Shown: positions 16,666 through 26,555, numbered from the stretch's first letter. The stretch: DNA of 64,000 bases from Noviherbaspirillum suwonense (GCF_900182955.1 NZ_FXUL01000022.1:44763-108762), one strand, 5' to 3'. Notes: a model not told the origin generated them from the sequence alone. Made by a program: numbers and translations.

Positions 16666-18834
16666 TTACGCCACCACGACTACATCCATCGGCCCCTGCT
16701 TCTGGATGATGTTGACACCCACGTTGTTCGGATAGCGCTGCAGCAGCAGATCGGCGGTGCTGCCGTTGACTTCGAGGCCGCGTATTTCGACGGTGTCGAT
16801 GAAGGGCGGCAGGCGCGGGTTGCGGAAGCGGATTTCCGGTTTGTCCGGTGCAAACGACAGGCCGAGGCATGCCTGGAGCAGATAGAACACGCTGGCGGCC
16901 GCCCAGGCTTGCGGCGAGCAAGCCACTGGATACAGCGTCGGCCCTTCGTCCGGTCGCTTCGGGAAGCCGCAGAACAGCTCCGGCGTCCGATGCTGGTCCA
17001 TCGCCAGGCTTGCTTCGAACAGCGCGCTGAAAACGGTGATCGCGCGATCGGTGTAGCCGTAGCGGGCCATGCCGCTGGCGATGATCGCATTGTCGTGCGG
17101 CCAGATCGATCCGTTGTGGTAAGCCATCGGGTTGTAGCGGCTTGCGTTCACGCCTATCGTGCGTATGCCCCAGCCGCTGAAAAATTCCTCGCTCAGCAAC
17201 TGTTTCGCGATCCGGTCCGCATGCTCTGGCAGTGCAATGCCGGTCCAGAGCGTATGGCCCGCATTCGACGACGGGACGGCGCATTGCATCTTGCGGCCGT
17301 CGAGCGCAATCGCATAGGTGCCGAGCCGCTCGCACCAGAAATGTTCATTGAAGCGGGCCTTCAGTTCGACCGCGGCTTCATTCAGCTCGACTGCAAGGCT
17401 GTGCTCGCCCAGCAGCGCGGCCAGGCGGGAGGCCCGCAGCTTGGCGTCGTACACGTAGCCCTGCACTTCGCACAGCGCTATGGGCGCCTGCGCCAGGTCG
17501 CCGTTCTCGTGGAAAACGGCGTCATGCGAATCCTTCCATCCCTGGTGGGTCAACCCGGCGTCGCTATGGCGCGCGTATTCGACGAAGCCGTCGCCGTCGG
17601 CGTCGCCGTAATGATCGATCCAGTGCAGCGCGCGCTTGATGTTGTCCCAGATCAGGCGAATGAAATCGAGATCGCCGGTGCGTTCGAAGTAGGCGCCGGC
17701 CAGACCGACGAACAGCGGCGTGGCATCGACGGTGCCGTAATAGCGGCGAAACGGGATTTCATCGAGCGCAGCCAGTTCGCCCAGCCGCGCCTCGTGCAGG
17801 ATCTTACCCGGCTCGGCGTCACGGGTCGGGTCGCGCACGGTGGCCTGGGTGTCGGCCAGGAAAGCAAGCACGCCCTTTGCGAGACGCGGGTCCAGCCAAA
17901 GGTATTCGTGCGCGGTCAGTATCCCGTCGCGCCCGAAGGTGGTCGAATACCAGGGCAGGCCTGCATACGGATAGGTGCCTTCCGGAACGTCGGTGTTAAG
18001 CATCAGCAGATCGGCGGTCGAGCGGTCCAGCCAGCTGTTGAACATCGCGTTCGACGTGACGATGCGGCATCGATCCTGCATCCGCTTCTCCACTGCCCGG
18101 TTCGCCTCCGCATAGGCCGTGAAATAATCCATCACCGGCGGCGGTTTCCCGTCCTGCAGTTCGCAGCGGATCGTGAAGTAGACATGCGCTTCTTCCCGTG
18201 GCTTGAGGACGACCCGGAACGCGGCCCCTTCCGCGCCCAGCGCATGCGGTTTCGGGCTGCAGACGATGCGGGTGCGGCGCACGACCTGGTCCAGCCCGCG
18301 GTAGCCGAGCACCAGTTCGCTGTCGCTGATCTGCGGCGGCAGCGGCGTCCCGCGCTGCCCGCGGGTGAATCCGCGCACCTCGAAAATATCGACGTAATCG
18401 GCGCCAAACTCCATCGACAGCACGGTTTCGATCGGCTCCAGGCCATAGTTGACGATGCGCAGGTGTTCATGGCAGGCGTCGTTCCACAGCAGCTTGGCGC
18501 GGAAGACATGCAGCAGGCCCTTTTGCACGGGCTTGAGGCCGTCGGGATACAGGTCGGGATTCATCAACTCGACGATCAGCAATCCATTGTCGTCGCGTAC
18601 GGTGGAGTTCAGGAACATCGGCCGCACACCGTCTATGCGCAGCTCCTGGTGCGAGAGGAAGCGCGTATCGCCGAGATAGATGCCGTTCTCATGAAGACCG
18701 ATCGGCTGGACGTCGCCGAAACGGTCGAACAGCGCGAACAGGTTGTCATGTTTCAGCACCCTGCGCCGTTCGTCCGGCGGGGAAGACGTAGCGAGGATGT
18801 ACCACTCTTCGCCAAGCCGTATCCTGTCAGCCAT
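16666..18834 (-). CDS. Amylo-alpha-1,6-glucosidase / glycogen debranching-type protein
   Basis: 722 residues of the COG3408 family. The N-terminal domain (about 1-220; GIYLGDTRFLSHQEL and LLHVFRAKLLWNDACHEHLR) matches the GDE N-terminal beta domain. The C-terminal part is an (alpha/alpha)6 barrel with SNAMFNSWLDRSTADLLML, GLPWYSTTFGRDG and SIWPHDNAIIASG. Enzymes of this group remove glucosyl branches or act on related oligosaccharides in the cytoplasm. ATG 18834 follows GGAG. It is separate from the GH65 fusion at 29 kb, but both would process storage or osmolyte sugars. Confidence 0.88.
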   Translation of the reverse strand: MADRIRLGEEWYILATSSPPDERRRVLKHDNLFALFDRFGDVQPIGLHENGIYLGDTRFLSHQELRIDGVRPMFLNSTVRDDNGLLIVELMNPDLYPDGLKPVQKGLLHVFRAKLLWNDACHEHLRIVNYGLEPIETVLSMEFGADYVDIFEVRGFTRGQRGTPLPPQISDSELVLGYRGLDQVVRRTRIVCSPKPHALGAEGAAFRVVLKPREEAHVYFTIRCELQDGKPPPVMDYFTAYAEANRAVEKRMQDRCRIVTSNAMFNSWLDRSTADLLMLNTDVPEGTYPYAGLPWYSTTFGRDGILTAHEYLWLDPRLAKGVLAFLADTQATVRDPTRDAEPGKILHEARLGELAALDEIPFRRYYGTVDATPLFVGLAGAYFERTGDLDFIRLIWDNIKRALHWIDHYGDADGDGFVEYARHSDAGLTHQGWKDSHDAVFHENGDLAQAPIALCEVQGYVYDAKLRASRLAALLGEHSLAVELNEAAVELKARFNEHFWCERLGTYAIALDGRKMQCAVPSSNAGHTLWTGIALPEHADRIAKQLLSEEFFSGWGIRTIGVNASRYNPMAYHNGSIWPHDNAIIASGMARYGYTDRAITVFSALFEASLAMDQHRTPELFCGFPKRPDEGPTLYPVACSPQAWAAASVFYLLQACLGLSFAPDKPEIRFRNPRLPPFIDTVEIRGLEVNGSTADLLLQRYPNNVGVNIIQKQGPMDVVVVA

Positions 18835-19309
18835 GTCGCTCTCCGTAGTCCGGATGGTTTGCGTTGATTGGCATAAAGGCCCGTGCTCCTGGCGCGAGGA
18901 CGTTCATCCGGCACATCGGCTCCCGCGCCATGCCGCCTCACGACAGGCATGCGGCACATCAGGGAATTCGATCATCGCTTGGACGAATGGTTCTTCCCTG
19001 CCAATAAGAAGCCGTTGCCCGCCTGACCAGCTGCTGACCGGCCCTTCCCTGCCCCGGTTCTTCGACCATCATTCCCCGGGGAATGGTCGGACGGCAATTT
19101 GCCATGCAGGTCAGCTTCCACGGCAAACCTGCCGCGCGACAGGGTCCATGCGGAGGATGGCCCCGTACCAGGCGTATTGTCAAAAAAATACGAACTCCGG
19201 CGCTGCTTGGGAATCCAATTGTGTGCACTCGATCAACTGCTCTGACCGCATCCAGCGATAGCACGCCGAAAGGACAGAGCGGTGAGCCCGGACGGGAAAT
19301 TGCCAGCCA
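18835..19309. other. Divergent spacer with 16-bp palindrome
   Basis: 475 bp between the divergent debranching-enzyme and phytochrome genes. It must hold both promoters. CATTCCCCGGGGAATG (19070-19085) is a perfect palindrome flanked by GACC and GGTC, so a longer imperfect hairpin is possible. An FNR-like string at 18864-18877 is poorly placed for either gene. No coding frame here looks real. Confidence 0.45.
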
Positions 19310-22225
19310 ATGAAACACCATGAGCACATCGACACGATCTCCGCCGAACTGGAAAAGTCTTGTGCGCTGGAGCAAATCCATCTGCTGGGGACAGTGCAGC
19401 CGCATGGCTTCCTGATGGTGGCGGATCTCGCCTCGGAGCGGATCGTGCAGGTTTCCAGCGGCATCGTCCGCCACTGGCCTGGCCTGGCGGACGGTGCAGT
19501 GCTGATCGGCCAGCCTTTGGCCGAGTGGGTGGACGGCATTGGCGCCAGCAGCCTGTCTTCGCTGCCCGCGGCTTACCCGCTGACCATGGCCTGGCGCCTG
19601 CGGTTCGAGCGGAGCGGCGGCGCCATTGCCGACTCCAGGGAATGGGAATGCGTCGGCCACCGGGTGCAGGACTATGCAGTGCTGGAGTGGCTGCCATCCG
19701 ACAGCAGCCCGAATGAAAACCACCTGCAGAACCGCACCCTGACCGAGATCACCCGCGCCATCAACCGGCTGCGTCATGCCGACAAGCTCGATTCGTTTTT
19801 CAGCGACTGCGTGAAGGTGGTGCAGGAATTCAGCGGTTTCGACCGGGTGATGATCTACCGTTTCCTGCCGGATGGGTGCGGCGAAGTGGTAGCCGAGCAT
19901 ACCTCGCCTGCATACCGTCAGCGCTTCCTCGGCCTGCGCTTTCCGGCCTCCGATATTCCCAGCCAGGCGCGCCGGCTGTACCTGACGAACCGGCTGCGCA
20001 TCCTGGCCGATGTCGAGGCGCCGGCCGACACCCTGGCGCCGTCGCAGCTGCCGGACGGCAGCGTTCTCGACCAAAGCCAGTGCCTGCTGCGCGGCCTGTC
20101 GCCGGTGCACCTCTCCTACCTTCGCAACATGGGCGTGCGTGCAACGCTGACGCTGTCGCTGGTCTGCGACGACAAGCTGTGGGGCCTGATCGCCTGCCAC
20201 CATCATGAGCCCCGGGTGCCGCCGCAGCAGGTGCGCGAAGGCCTGCGCCAGATCTGCGAACTGGTGGCCGAGATCAGCATCATGCGCATCGAGTCCCTGT
20301 CCAAGATCGAAATGGTGCGCACGCGCCTTTCCTTCGATCTGCTGCTCAACCAGGTGCGGCAGGCGTTGAGCACCGCGCACAGCATCCCCTCCGGGCTCGA
20401 TGCCTGCCTGCCCGACCTGCTGAAGGCGTTCCAGGCCTCCAGCCTGGGCCTGCGCATGGCAGGGGTCGACTATGTCGGCGGACCCGGGCGCCACGTCGGC
20501 CCGGCGCGCGCGGTGCTGGACGAGGTCGCGGAATGGGTCGACACGCAGGGGTCGGCGCCGCGGGCAGGCATGTGGGAAGACGTCCTGGCTGACAGGCAGC
20601 GCTCCCTGGCCGGCCTGCCCGATGCGGCCGGGCTGCTGGTGGCGCGGCATGACGAGGACGAAATGAGCTTCGCCTTCGCGACCCGGCCCGAGGTCGGGAA
20701 ACAGGTGCGCTGGGGCGGCAAGCCGCACAAGCCTGCCGTTCGCGTCCCGGAAGGCACGGTGCGCCTGGAACCGCGCCGGTCCTTTGCGGAATGGAAGCAG
20801 GCGCTGCGTGGCCATTCGGAAGCATGGACCGCGGCCGAGGCGGAAGGATTGACGAGGCTGGTGCAGGTTGCCGCCGAAGTCCACAAGCTGCACCTGAACC
20901 GCAAGCTGCAAAAGAAGCTGCACTGGCGCGCCCATCATGACCAGCTGACCGGCCTGCTGAACCGGCAGGCAATGGAGGAAGAAGTGTCGCGGCGTTTCAG
21001 GCTGGAGCAATTCAACTGCGCGCTGCTGCTGCTCGACCTCGACAATTTCAAGAAAATCAACGACACCCATGGCCATGGCAGCGGCGACATCCTGCTGCAG
21101 GAACTGAGCAAGCGCCTGGGCGCGGCAGTCACCGGCTTCGACCTGCTGGCCAGGCTGGGGGGCGACGAGTTCATGGCGCTGATGCGGCTGCACAGTCCCG
21201 ATGCGTCGCTCGCCCTCAGCATGGCCGAGGGCTTTCACCGGGCGCTGGGCGCGCCCTTCGATATCAATGACCAGCAGGTGAGCCTGAGCATATCGATCGG
21301 CATTGCGCTGCCTCCGCAGCATGGCCGGACCATGAGCGAGCTGATGCGCCGCGCCGACCTCGCGATGTATCACGCAAAGTCGCTCGGACGCTCGCGCAGC
21401 GTGGTGTTCGAGACGATGATGGAGTCCAACCAGCTCGAGTTCTACCGGCTTGAACATGACCTGGACACCGCCGTGGAAAAAAACCAGTTGGTGCTCGCCT
21501 TCCAGCCCAAGGTGGACCTGCTGTCCGGCCATGTGGTCGGGCTGGAGGCATTGGTGCGCTGGAATCATCCGAGCCGCGGTTATTGCTACCCGAAGGTCTT
21601 TATCTCGGTCGCCGAGCGCAGCGACCAGATCATCCGCATCGACCGCTGGGTAATGCGCGCCGCCATCGAGGCGCAGGCAAAATGGCTGGCGGCCGGCCGC
21701 ACGCTGCTGCCGATCGCGATCAACCTGTCGATGGCCGATATCCTGTCGACCGACATGGTCGGCTACCTCGACAGGCTGCTGGCGGAATCGGGCGTGCCGG
21801 CCGGCGCGCTCGAAGTCGAGGTGACGGAATCGTCGATGATGGGCGAACCGGAGAAGACCAAGACCGTGATGCAGGCCCTGAACCTGCGCGGCATTGCGAC
21901 CACCCTGGACGATTTCGGCACAGGATTCTCATCGCTCAGCTATTTGCGCCAGCTGCCGCTGCAAAGCCTGAAAATCGACCAGTCGTTTATCCAGAGCATG
22001 CTGAAGGATGGCAATGCGGAAAAACTCACGCAGACCATCATCGCGATGGGACTCGCGCTGGAGATGCGCGTGGTTGCCGAGGGCGTGGAGACCATGGAAC
22101 AGATGCGCTGGCTGGTCGAGCACGGCTGCCTGATCGGCCAGGGGTATTTTTTCAGCCCGCCCGTCAGCGCCGATAACATTCACGGCGTCGTCGAGCGTAT
22201 CGAACAAAATAATTACTGGCAATGA
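19310..22225 (+). CDS. bphP: Bacteriophytochrome with GGDEF and EAL output domains
   Basis: 971 residues, a red/far-red light sensor linked to cyclic-di-GMP turnover. Order: PAS (about 15-125) with the biliverdin-attachment Cys18 in KSCALEQIHLLG; GAF (about 140-325) with PASDIP (Asp215) and SPVH (His267); PHY (about 335-520) with the tongue motifs WGGKP and PRRSF; GGDEF (about 540-700) with an intact GGDEF at 617-621; and EAL (about 715-965) with EAL (746-748), DDFGTG and EGVE. The RxxD inhibitory site before GGDEF reads TGFD, so product inhibition through that site is probably lost. Both enzymatic halves look active. No heme oxygenase is adjacent, so biliverdin must come from elsewhere. No good ribosome site was seen at ATG 19310. 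Confidence 0.95.
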   Translation: MKHHEHIDTISAELEKSCALEQIHLLGTVQPHGFLMVADLASERIVQVSSGIVRHWPGLADGAVLIGQPLAEWVDGIGASSLSSLPAAYPLTMAWRLRFERSGGAIADSREWECVGHRVQDYAVLEWLPSDSSPNENHLQNRTLTEITRAINRLRHADKLDSFFSDCVKVVQEFSGFDRVMIYRFLPDGCGEVVAEHTSPAYRQRFLGLRFPASDIPSQARRLYLTNRLRILADVEAPADTLAPSQLPDGSVLDQSQCLLRGLSPVHLSYLRNMGVRATLTLSLVCDDKLWGLIACHHHEPRVPPQQVREGLRQICELVAEISIMRIESLSKIEMVRTRLSFDLLLNQVRQALSTAHSIPSGLDACLPDLLKAFQASSLGLRMAGVDYVGGPGRHVGPARAVLDEVAEWVDTQGSAPRAGMWEDVLADRQRSLAGLPDAAGLLVARHDEDEMSFAFATRPEVGKQVRWGGKPHKPAVRVPEGTVRLEPRRSFAEWKQALRGHSEAWTAAEAEGLTRLVQVAAEVHKLHLNRKLQKKLHWRAHHDQLTGLLNRQAMEEEVSRRFRLEQFNCALLLLDLDNFKKINDTHGHGSGDILLQELSKRLGAAVTGFDLLARLGGDEFMALMRLHSPDASLALSMAEGFHRALGAPFDINDQQVSLSISIGIALPPQHGRTMSELMRRADLAMYHAKSLGRSRSVVFETMMESNQLEFYRLEHDLDTAVEKNQLVLAFQPKVDLLSGHVVGLEALVRWNHPSRGYCYPKVFISVAERSDQIIRIDRWVMRAAIEAQAKWLAAGRTLLPIAINLSMADILSTDMVGYLDRLLAESGVPAGALEVEVTESSMMGEPEKTKTVMQALNLRGIATTLDDFGTGFSSLSYLRQLPLQSLKIDQSFIQSMLKDGNAEKLTQTIIAMGLALEMRVVAEGVETMEQMRWLVEHGCLIGQGYFFSPPVSADNIHGVVERIEQNNYWQ

Positions 22226-22261
22226 ATGCCAGCCGCGCTTCTAACAGGACTTGAATGCGAC

Positions 22262-22286
22262 AAAGCCGGCATGGCGCCGGCTTTTT
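22262..22286 (+). terminator. Rho-independent terminator after the phytochrome gene
   Basis: AAAGCCGGC (22262-22270), loop ATGGC, GCCGGCTTT (22276-22284) followed by more T. A strong GC stem with a T-run, 36 bp after the phytochrome stop and ahead of the convergent DUF4148 gene. It could also stop transcription from the other side, but the T-run there is short. Confidence 0.85.
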
Positions 22287-22338
22287 CTGTCGATACGGCG
22301 CTGCGCCATCGGGGCGCAGCCTGCCGGATCACTGCGGC

Positions 22339-22641
22339 TCAGGCGCCGAAGTACAGGTTGTTCACGTCGCCGGCGCGGCGGGACTGTGCTGACTGGACGG
22401 CTTCGGCGCGGACCTCCTGGCGGGTACGGCCGCTAGCGACGTACACCGTGTCCTGGCCGTCGTGCTGGCGCTGGGCAATGGCGCCCTGGCTTGCAGCCTG
22501 GGACAGGTCCTGGCGGACTTCGGCGCGGGTCAGGCTGGACTTGAAGCCTGCGTCCGGTGCGGTGAATTCAGCTTGCTGCGCGAAAGCGGAACCGGCAGCA
22601 GCAAACACGGCGACAGCGGCGATCAGTTTCTTGACGTTCAT
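22339..22641 (-). CDS. DUF4148 domain-containing exported protein
   Basis: 100 residues. A signal peptide (MNVKKLIAAVAVFAAAGSAFA) is followed by a short helical domain with the family pattern SSLTRAEVRQDL and ending VNNLYFGA. The family is small, almost confined to Burkholderiales, often present in many copies and without known function. The start is backed by GGAGAACACC. It converges on the phytochrome gene. Confidence 0.92.
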   Translation of the reverse strand: MNVKKLIAAVAVFAAAGSAFAQQAEFTAPDAGFKSSLTRAEVRQDLSQAASQGAIAQRQHDGQDTVYVASGRTRQEVRAEAVQSAQSRRAGDVNNLYFGA

Positions 22642-22878
22642 GGTGTTCTCCAGAGATTAGTGAGTGACTCGGGGCTCGGCGGTCAAGGCATTGAAGCTGC
22701 CCGTCGGGTCCTGCCTCGCTGAGTCGCACTTGTTTGCTTGTGTGCTCATCGATGAAGCACAGTCTACTCAACCTCTGTGGCCAGATAAACAATGCCGGCT
22801 TCAATAGCTTATTGCGCTTAATGGAACAATGGCGGGCACGATGCGGACAGGCCGGCGCGTTCCGCCGCCGGCCGCCCT

Positions 22879-23916
22879 TCAGCGTCCTGAAGCAGCGCCT
22901 AAGCGCCTGCGGGTCGCAAAGGCAATCATCGGCAGGCCCAGCGCCAGCAGCAGCGCGGTGCCCGGCAGCGGGATCTGCGCTAGAGCTTCCAGCGCGATGA
23001 GTTCATGGACGCGGGCGGTCGGATGAATGCCGTCCCAGAAGAAAGCGCCGGACGGGTCGGCGATGCAAGCCGGGCTGAGTGCGCATGCCGATGTCAGGTT
23101 CGTGAATCCGAACGACGCCGGATCGTCGAAGATCCGCCCCTGCAGGGCAAACAGGTCGAGCAGCTCGATATCGCCGTCCGTAAAGGCGGGAAGCTGCGCC
23201 AGCGAAGACTCCAGCGCCTGGTTGAACGCGATCGCAATGCCGGTCGCCGCCGCGGAGGCAGCCGGACCGAGCGCAGTCACCGCCGGGGCGGCGCCCAGGT
23301 TGGGCACATTTAGCAGCAGCAGGTGTTCGGCGCCCGCCGCCGTCAGCTGGTTCAACACCGTGGTGATGGTGCTCACCGCCGAGAACAGCAGCGCGCTGGG
23401 GTCGCCGCCGGACGCGAGCGTGGCGAACGCATCGCGCGCATCGTTCGCGCCGCCCTGGAGCGCATAGAGATTGCCTGCCGACGCCCTGCCGCCATTCTGG
23501 TTCAGGAACATCGCGGCCTGGTCGAGCAGGCTGTACGGAAACGACGAGCCCAATGGCCCGCTACGGGCGCCGGCGAAAGCATAATCGGTGCCGCCGGCCA
23601 TGGAGGGCAAGGCCGTCACGCCGAGTCCCGAGGCCAGCCGTTCGGCCCAGACCGGCCCGTTGGAATACCGGCCGGATGCATACGGAAAGTCGGGAATGAA
23701 GCCCGGGCTAGGAATGGGAACGGGCGTGCGCAGCGTGCCGGCCGGCCGCGGCGGCCCGAGCACATTGTCGAACACGAATGCATTGTTGCCGCTGTCGGAC
23801 AGGCTTTCTCCGAAGACCACGAGGCCGGTGTACGGCGCGGCGAACGCGGCTGACGAAATTGCCGCGATCAGGCCGGCAAGCAGCAAGTGATGAAGGCGGC
23901 GGATATGACTGTCCAT
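22879..23916 (-). CDS. SGNH/GDSL esterase with PEP-CTERM-like tail
   Basis: 345 residues. It has a signal peptide (to about AAFAAP), then block I FGESLSDSGNN, block III GGANDARD and block V WDGIHPT, the catalytic blocks of GDSL-type esterases. In block I the usual Asp before the nucleophile Ser is Glu. The C-terminus (IPLPGTALLLALGLPMI then FATRRR) matches the PEP-CTERM/VPLPG sorting signal: short motif, hydrophobic helix, basic end. The protein is therefore probably exported and processed by an exosortase. AGGAG precedes ATG 23916. No exosortase gene is in the window. Confidence 0.88.
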   Translation of the reverse strand: MDSHIRRLHHLLLAGLIAAISSAAFAAPYTGLVVFGESLSDSGNNAFVFDNVLGPPRPAGTLRTPVPIPSPGFIPDFPYASGRYSNGPVWAERLASGLGVTALPSMAGGTDYAFAGARSGPLGSSFPYSLLDQAAMFLNQNGGRASAGNLYALQGGANDARDAFATLASGGDPSALLFSAVSTITTVLNQLTAAGAEHLLLLNVPNLGAAPAVTALGPAASAAATGIAIAFNQALESSLAQLPAFTDGDIELLDLFALQGRIFDDPASFGFTNLTSACALSPACIADPSGAFFWDGIHPTARVHELIALEALAQIPLPGTALLLALGLPMIAFATRRRLGAASGR

Positions 23917-24077
23917 GAGGCGCTCCTGGTCTTCGTTCGTGGTCCTCAGCAGAGGCTACAAGCGAAGACCAGACCAACTCTGATAAAACGCAAGATTCTC
24001 CGCACTCGCGTTTCTGGCGCGCATGGATGCGGCGCCGCCTCGGCGGACGCCGTATATTCCGGTCAGCTTCTTCCGCA

Positions 24078-24698
24078 TCAGCCTGCCTGGCGCACTGCCG
24101 ATGCAGCAGGCATGCCGGCGATCATGTCGACGGTCGCGCTTACAGCCCCGTGGCGCAGCATCGTATCGATGGCCGCAGCGCCGTCGCCCGGATGCACATC
24201 CACTGCCCTGATCGCGTCGGACAGCAGCATCACTTCGAAGCCTTCCTTCAATGCATCGAGCACGGTGTGCAGCACGCAATAGTCCGTCGCCAGGCCGCCG
24301 ATGAAGAGCCGCTGCTTGCGCCCGGCGCGCAGTTGGTCCGCAAGGCCGGTGCCCTGGAAGGCGGAATACGCATCCGCGCCTGGCGTGACCGCCTTCGATA
24401 CGACGACGGCGGAAGGCGGCAGCGCAAGCGCTTCCGGAAAGGCGGCGCCGCCGGTGCCGGCAATGCAGTGCGGCGGCCAGATGCCGCCCTGCGCATGAAA
24501 TGAGCAATGCGCTGCGGGATGCCAGTCACGGCTTGCATAGATGGACAGGCCGCGTTCGCGGAACAGGTCGATATACCGCCTGAGCGCCGGAAAGATCGCA
24601 CCGCCCTGGCCGACCGCGAGCGCGCCGCCGGGCAGGAAATCATTCTGGACGTCGACGATGACCAGCGCGTCCGCCGGATTCAGAAGGATGTCCGTCAT
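24078..24698 (-). CDS. pncA: Nicotinamidase
   Basis: 206 residues of the isochorismatase-like fold. The catalytic triad is visible: Asp in VDVQNDFLPGGAL, Lys in VVSKAV, and Cys in ATDYCVLHT. The metal-binding segment is SRDWHP followed by the distal His of WPPHC. It deamidates nicotinamide to nicotinate for NAD salvage. TGGAGAA precedes ATG 24698. It lies 51 bp downstream of nrdJ on the same strand, so it is likely co-transcribed. The next salvage enzyme, PncB, is encoded at 48.7 kb with PRPP synthetase near it. Confidence 0.93.
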   Translation of the reverse strand: MTDILLNPADALVIVDVQNDFLPGGALAVGQGGAIFPALRRYIDLFRERGLSIYASRDWHPAAHCSFHAQGGIWPPHCIAGTGGAAFPEALALPPSAVVVSKAVTPGADAYSAFQGTGLADQLRAGRKQRLFIGGLATDYCVLHTVLDALKEGFEVMLLSDAIRAVDVHPGDGAAAIDTMLRHGAVSATVDMIAGMPAASAVRQAG

Positions 24699-24749
24699 CG
24701 CGATTTCTCCAGTTGAACGTCATTGCCGGTCGCCCTGGCAGACGCCGTA

Positions 24750-26555
24750 TCACGGACAGGCATCCGCCATATAGCCAGTGGACGAGGGGAAGATCCCTTC
24801 CCGCCCCAGCCGCGACCGGAACAGCGTACAGCCTTTCAGGCCGAGCGCATAGGCGCGCTTGAAGATGGCCTCGCAGTCACCGACCTGCGCGGTGGCAGCC
24901 AGGTTGAAGGTCTTCGAGATCGACTGGTCGACATGCGCCTGCAGCGCGGCAAGCAATTCGAGCTGCGCCTCGGTCGACACCTCGTGCGCCTCCACGAAAT
25001 AAGCGGGCAGCGGCGCGTTCTCGCCCTTCAGTTCGCGGAACAGTTTCCATGCATAGTCGTGCACCGCTACCTGCCGCGGCACGCCCTGCGCGTCCCGGAC
25101 ATGCCGCAGGCCACGATACGCATGGACAGGCTCGATGCCGCTGGAGACATTGTTGGCGAGCAGGCTGATCGACCCGGCCGGCGAAATCGCGGTCAGGTGG
25201 CTGTTATGGATGCCCTTGCCGCGTATGCCGTCGATCAGCTCGGGCGGAAGCGACTGGATGAAGGGCGCGGCGAGATAATCCGCCGCGCTGTATTGCGGAA
25301 AGACGCCCCGCTCCGCCGCCATGTCGATCGACATGCGATATGCCGCATCGCGTATCGTGGCCATCACCTTGTCGGCAATCTCGATCGAAGCCGCCGACCC
25401 GTAGCGCACGCCCAGCATCGCATAGGCATTTGCCAGGCCGGTGATGCCCAGGCCGATGCGGCGCGAGGCGCGCGCCGCCTTTTCCTGCACCTTCAGCGGA
25501 AATGCCGACACGTCGTAGACATTGTCCAGCATGCGGGTGGCTACCGCCGCGGTGCCGGCAATAGCCTGCAAATCCAGCCTCGGATGCGGGCCGAACGGAT
25601 CGCTGACGAATTTCGCCAGGTTGATCGAGCCGAGGTTGCAGGCGCCATGCGGCGGCAAGGGCACTTCCGCGCACGGGTTGGTGGCGCCGATGGATTCCGC
25701 GTAATACAGGTTGTTGTCGCGCTCGATACGGTCGATGAAGAGGATGCCGGGGTCGCCGGATTCGAATGCCGCTTTCAGGAGCCGCTCCCACAATGCCCTG
25801 GCCGACACGATGCGCGTGACGATGCATGGTTCAGGCCCGGTGGAGCCGGACCATTTCCGGTCGCATACCATTGCGTCGGCCGGGAGCGGCCTGCCGGCCA
25901 CCGGGAACACCAGCCGCCACGGCGCGTCTGCCTCCACCGCGGTCATGAAGTCATCGCTGACCAGCACCGCAAGGTTAAAGTTGCGCAAGGCTCCGCCATC
26001 CTTCTTCGCATCGATAAATGCTTCGATATCGGGATGGTCGCAGCGCAGGGTCGCCATCATCGCGCCCCGCCGCGGGGAGGCGGACGTCAGCACCGAACAA
26101 GCCTCGTTCCAAACCTGCATGAAGGAAACCGGCCCGGAGGCGGTGCCGCCCGACCCCGGCGCCACGAACCCGGCCGGCCGCACCGGCGAGAAGTCGCAGC
26201 CGACGCCGCCGCCGGCCTGCATCGTGATCATCGCCTCGGTAAGGCCGCTGAAAATCCCGTGCAGCGAATCATGCAGCTGCCCGGTGACGAAGCAGTTGAA
26301 CAGCGTGACACGCCGTTTGGCGCCGGCGCCGGCGAGGATGCGTCCGCCGGGCAGGAAGCGAAATGCAGCGAGCGCATCGGCGAACCGGGTGCGCCAGTCG
26401 TCATGGTGATGGGCTTCTGCAGCGGACAATGCGATGGCCACCCGCTCCCAGGTCGCCTGGATGCCGGGTTCCCTTACGCGGCCTTCCTCGGCGAGCCGGT
26501 ACCTGGCATCCCAGACCTGCATGGCGACCGGCTCGGTCAACAATGTGTCCGCCAT
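24750..26555 (-). CDS. nrdJ: Adenosylcobalamin-dependent ribonucleotide reductase (class II)
   Basis: 601 residues from ATG 26555, which has a strong GGAGGAG just upstream. An in-frame ATG at 26612 is less likely. Motifs of the NrdJ catalytic barrel are clear: RFLPGGRILAGAG, NCFV, GGGVGCDFSPVRP, NPCAEVPLPPHGACNLGSIN, and SISKTFNL. A Cys lies three residues from the C-terminus (YMADACP), possibly part of a shortened reducing tail. There is no N-terminal ATP cone, so overall activity regulation by dATP is not expected. It makes deoxyribonucleotides without oxygen, using vitamin B12. No cobalamin riboswitch was noticed upstream. Confidence 0.93.
   Translation of the reverse strand: MADTLLTEPVAMQVWDARYRLAEEGRVREPGIQATWERVAIALSAAEAHHHDDWRTRFADALAAFRFLPGGRILAGAGAKRRVTLFNCFVTGQLHDSLHGIFSGLTEAMITMQAGGGVGCDFSPVRPAGFVAPGSGGTASGPVSFMQVWNEACSVLTSASPRRGAMMATLRCDHPDIEAFIDAKKDGGALRNFNLAVLVSDDFMTAVEADAPWRLVFPVAGRPLPADAMVCDRKWSGSTGPEPCIVTRIVSARALWERLLKAAFESGDPGILFIDRIERDNNLYYAESIGATNPCAEVPLPPHGACNLGSINLAKFVSDPFGPHPRLDLQAIAGTAAVATRMLDNVYDVSAFPLKVQEKAARASRRIGLGITGLANAYAMLGVRYGSAASIEIADKVMATIRDAAYRMSIDMAAERGVFPQYSAADYLAAPFIQSLPPELIDGIRGKGIHNSHLTAISPAGSISLLANNVSSGIEPVHAYRGLRHVRDAQGVPRQVAVHDYAWKLFRELKGENAPLPAYFVEAHEVSTEAQLELLAALQAHVDQSISKTFNLAATAQVGDCEAIFKRAYALGLKGCTLFRSRLGREGIFPSSTGYMADACP

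Noticed and set aside
18864..18877. FNR-like string TTGATTGGCATAAA in the debranching-enzyme/phytochrome spacer
   Set aside because: No -10-like hexamer lies 22-23 bp away in either direction, and on the minus side the predicted start of transcription would fall inside the debranching gene.
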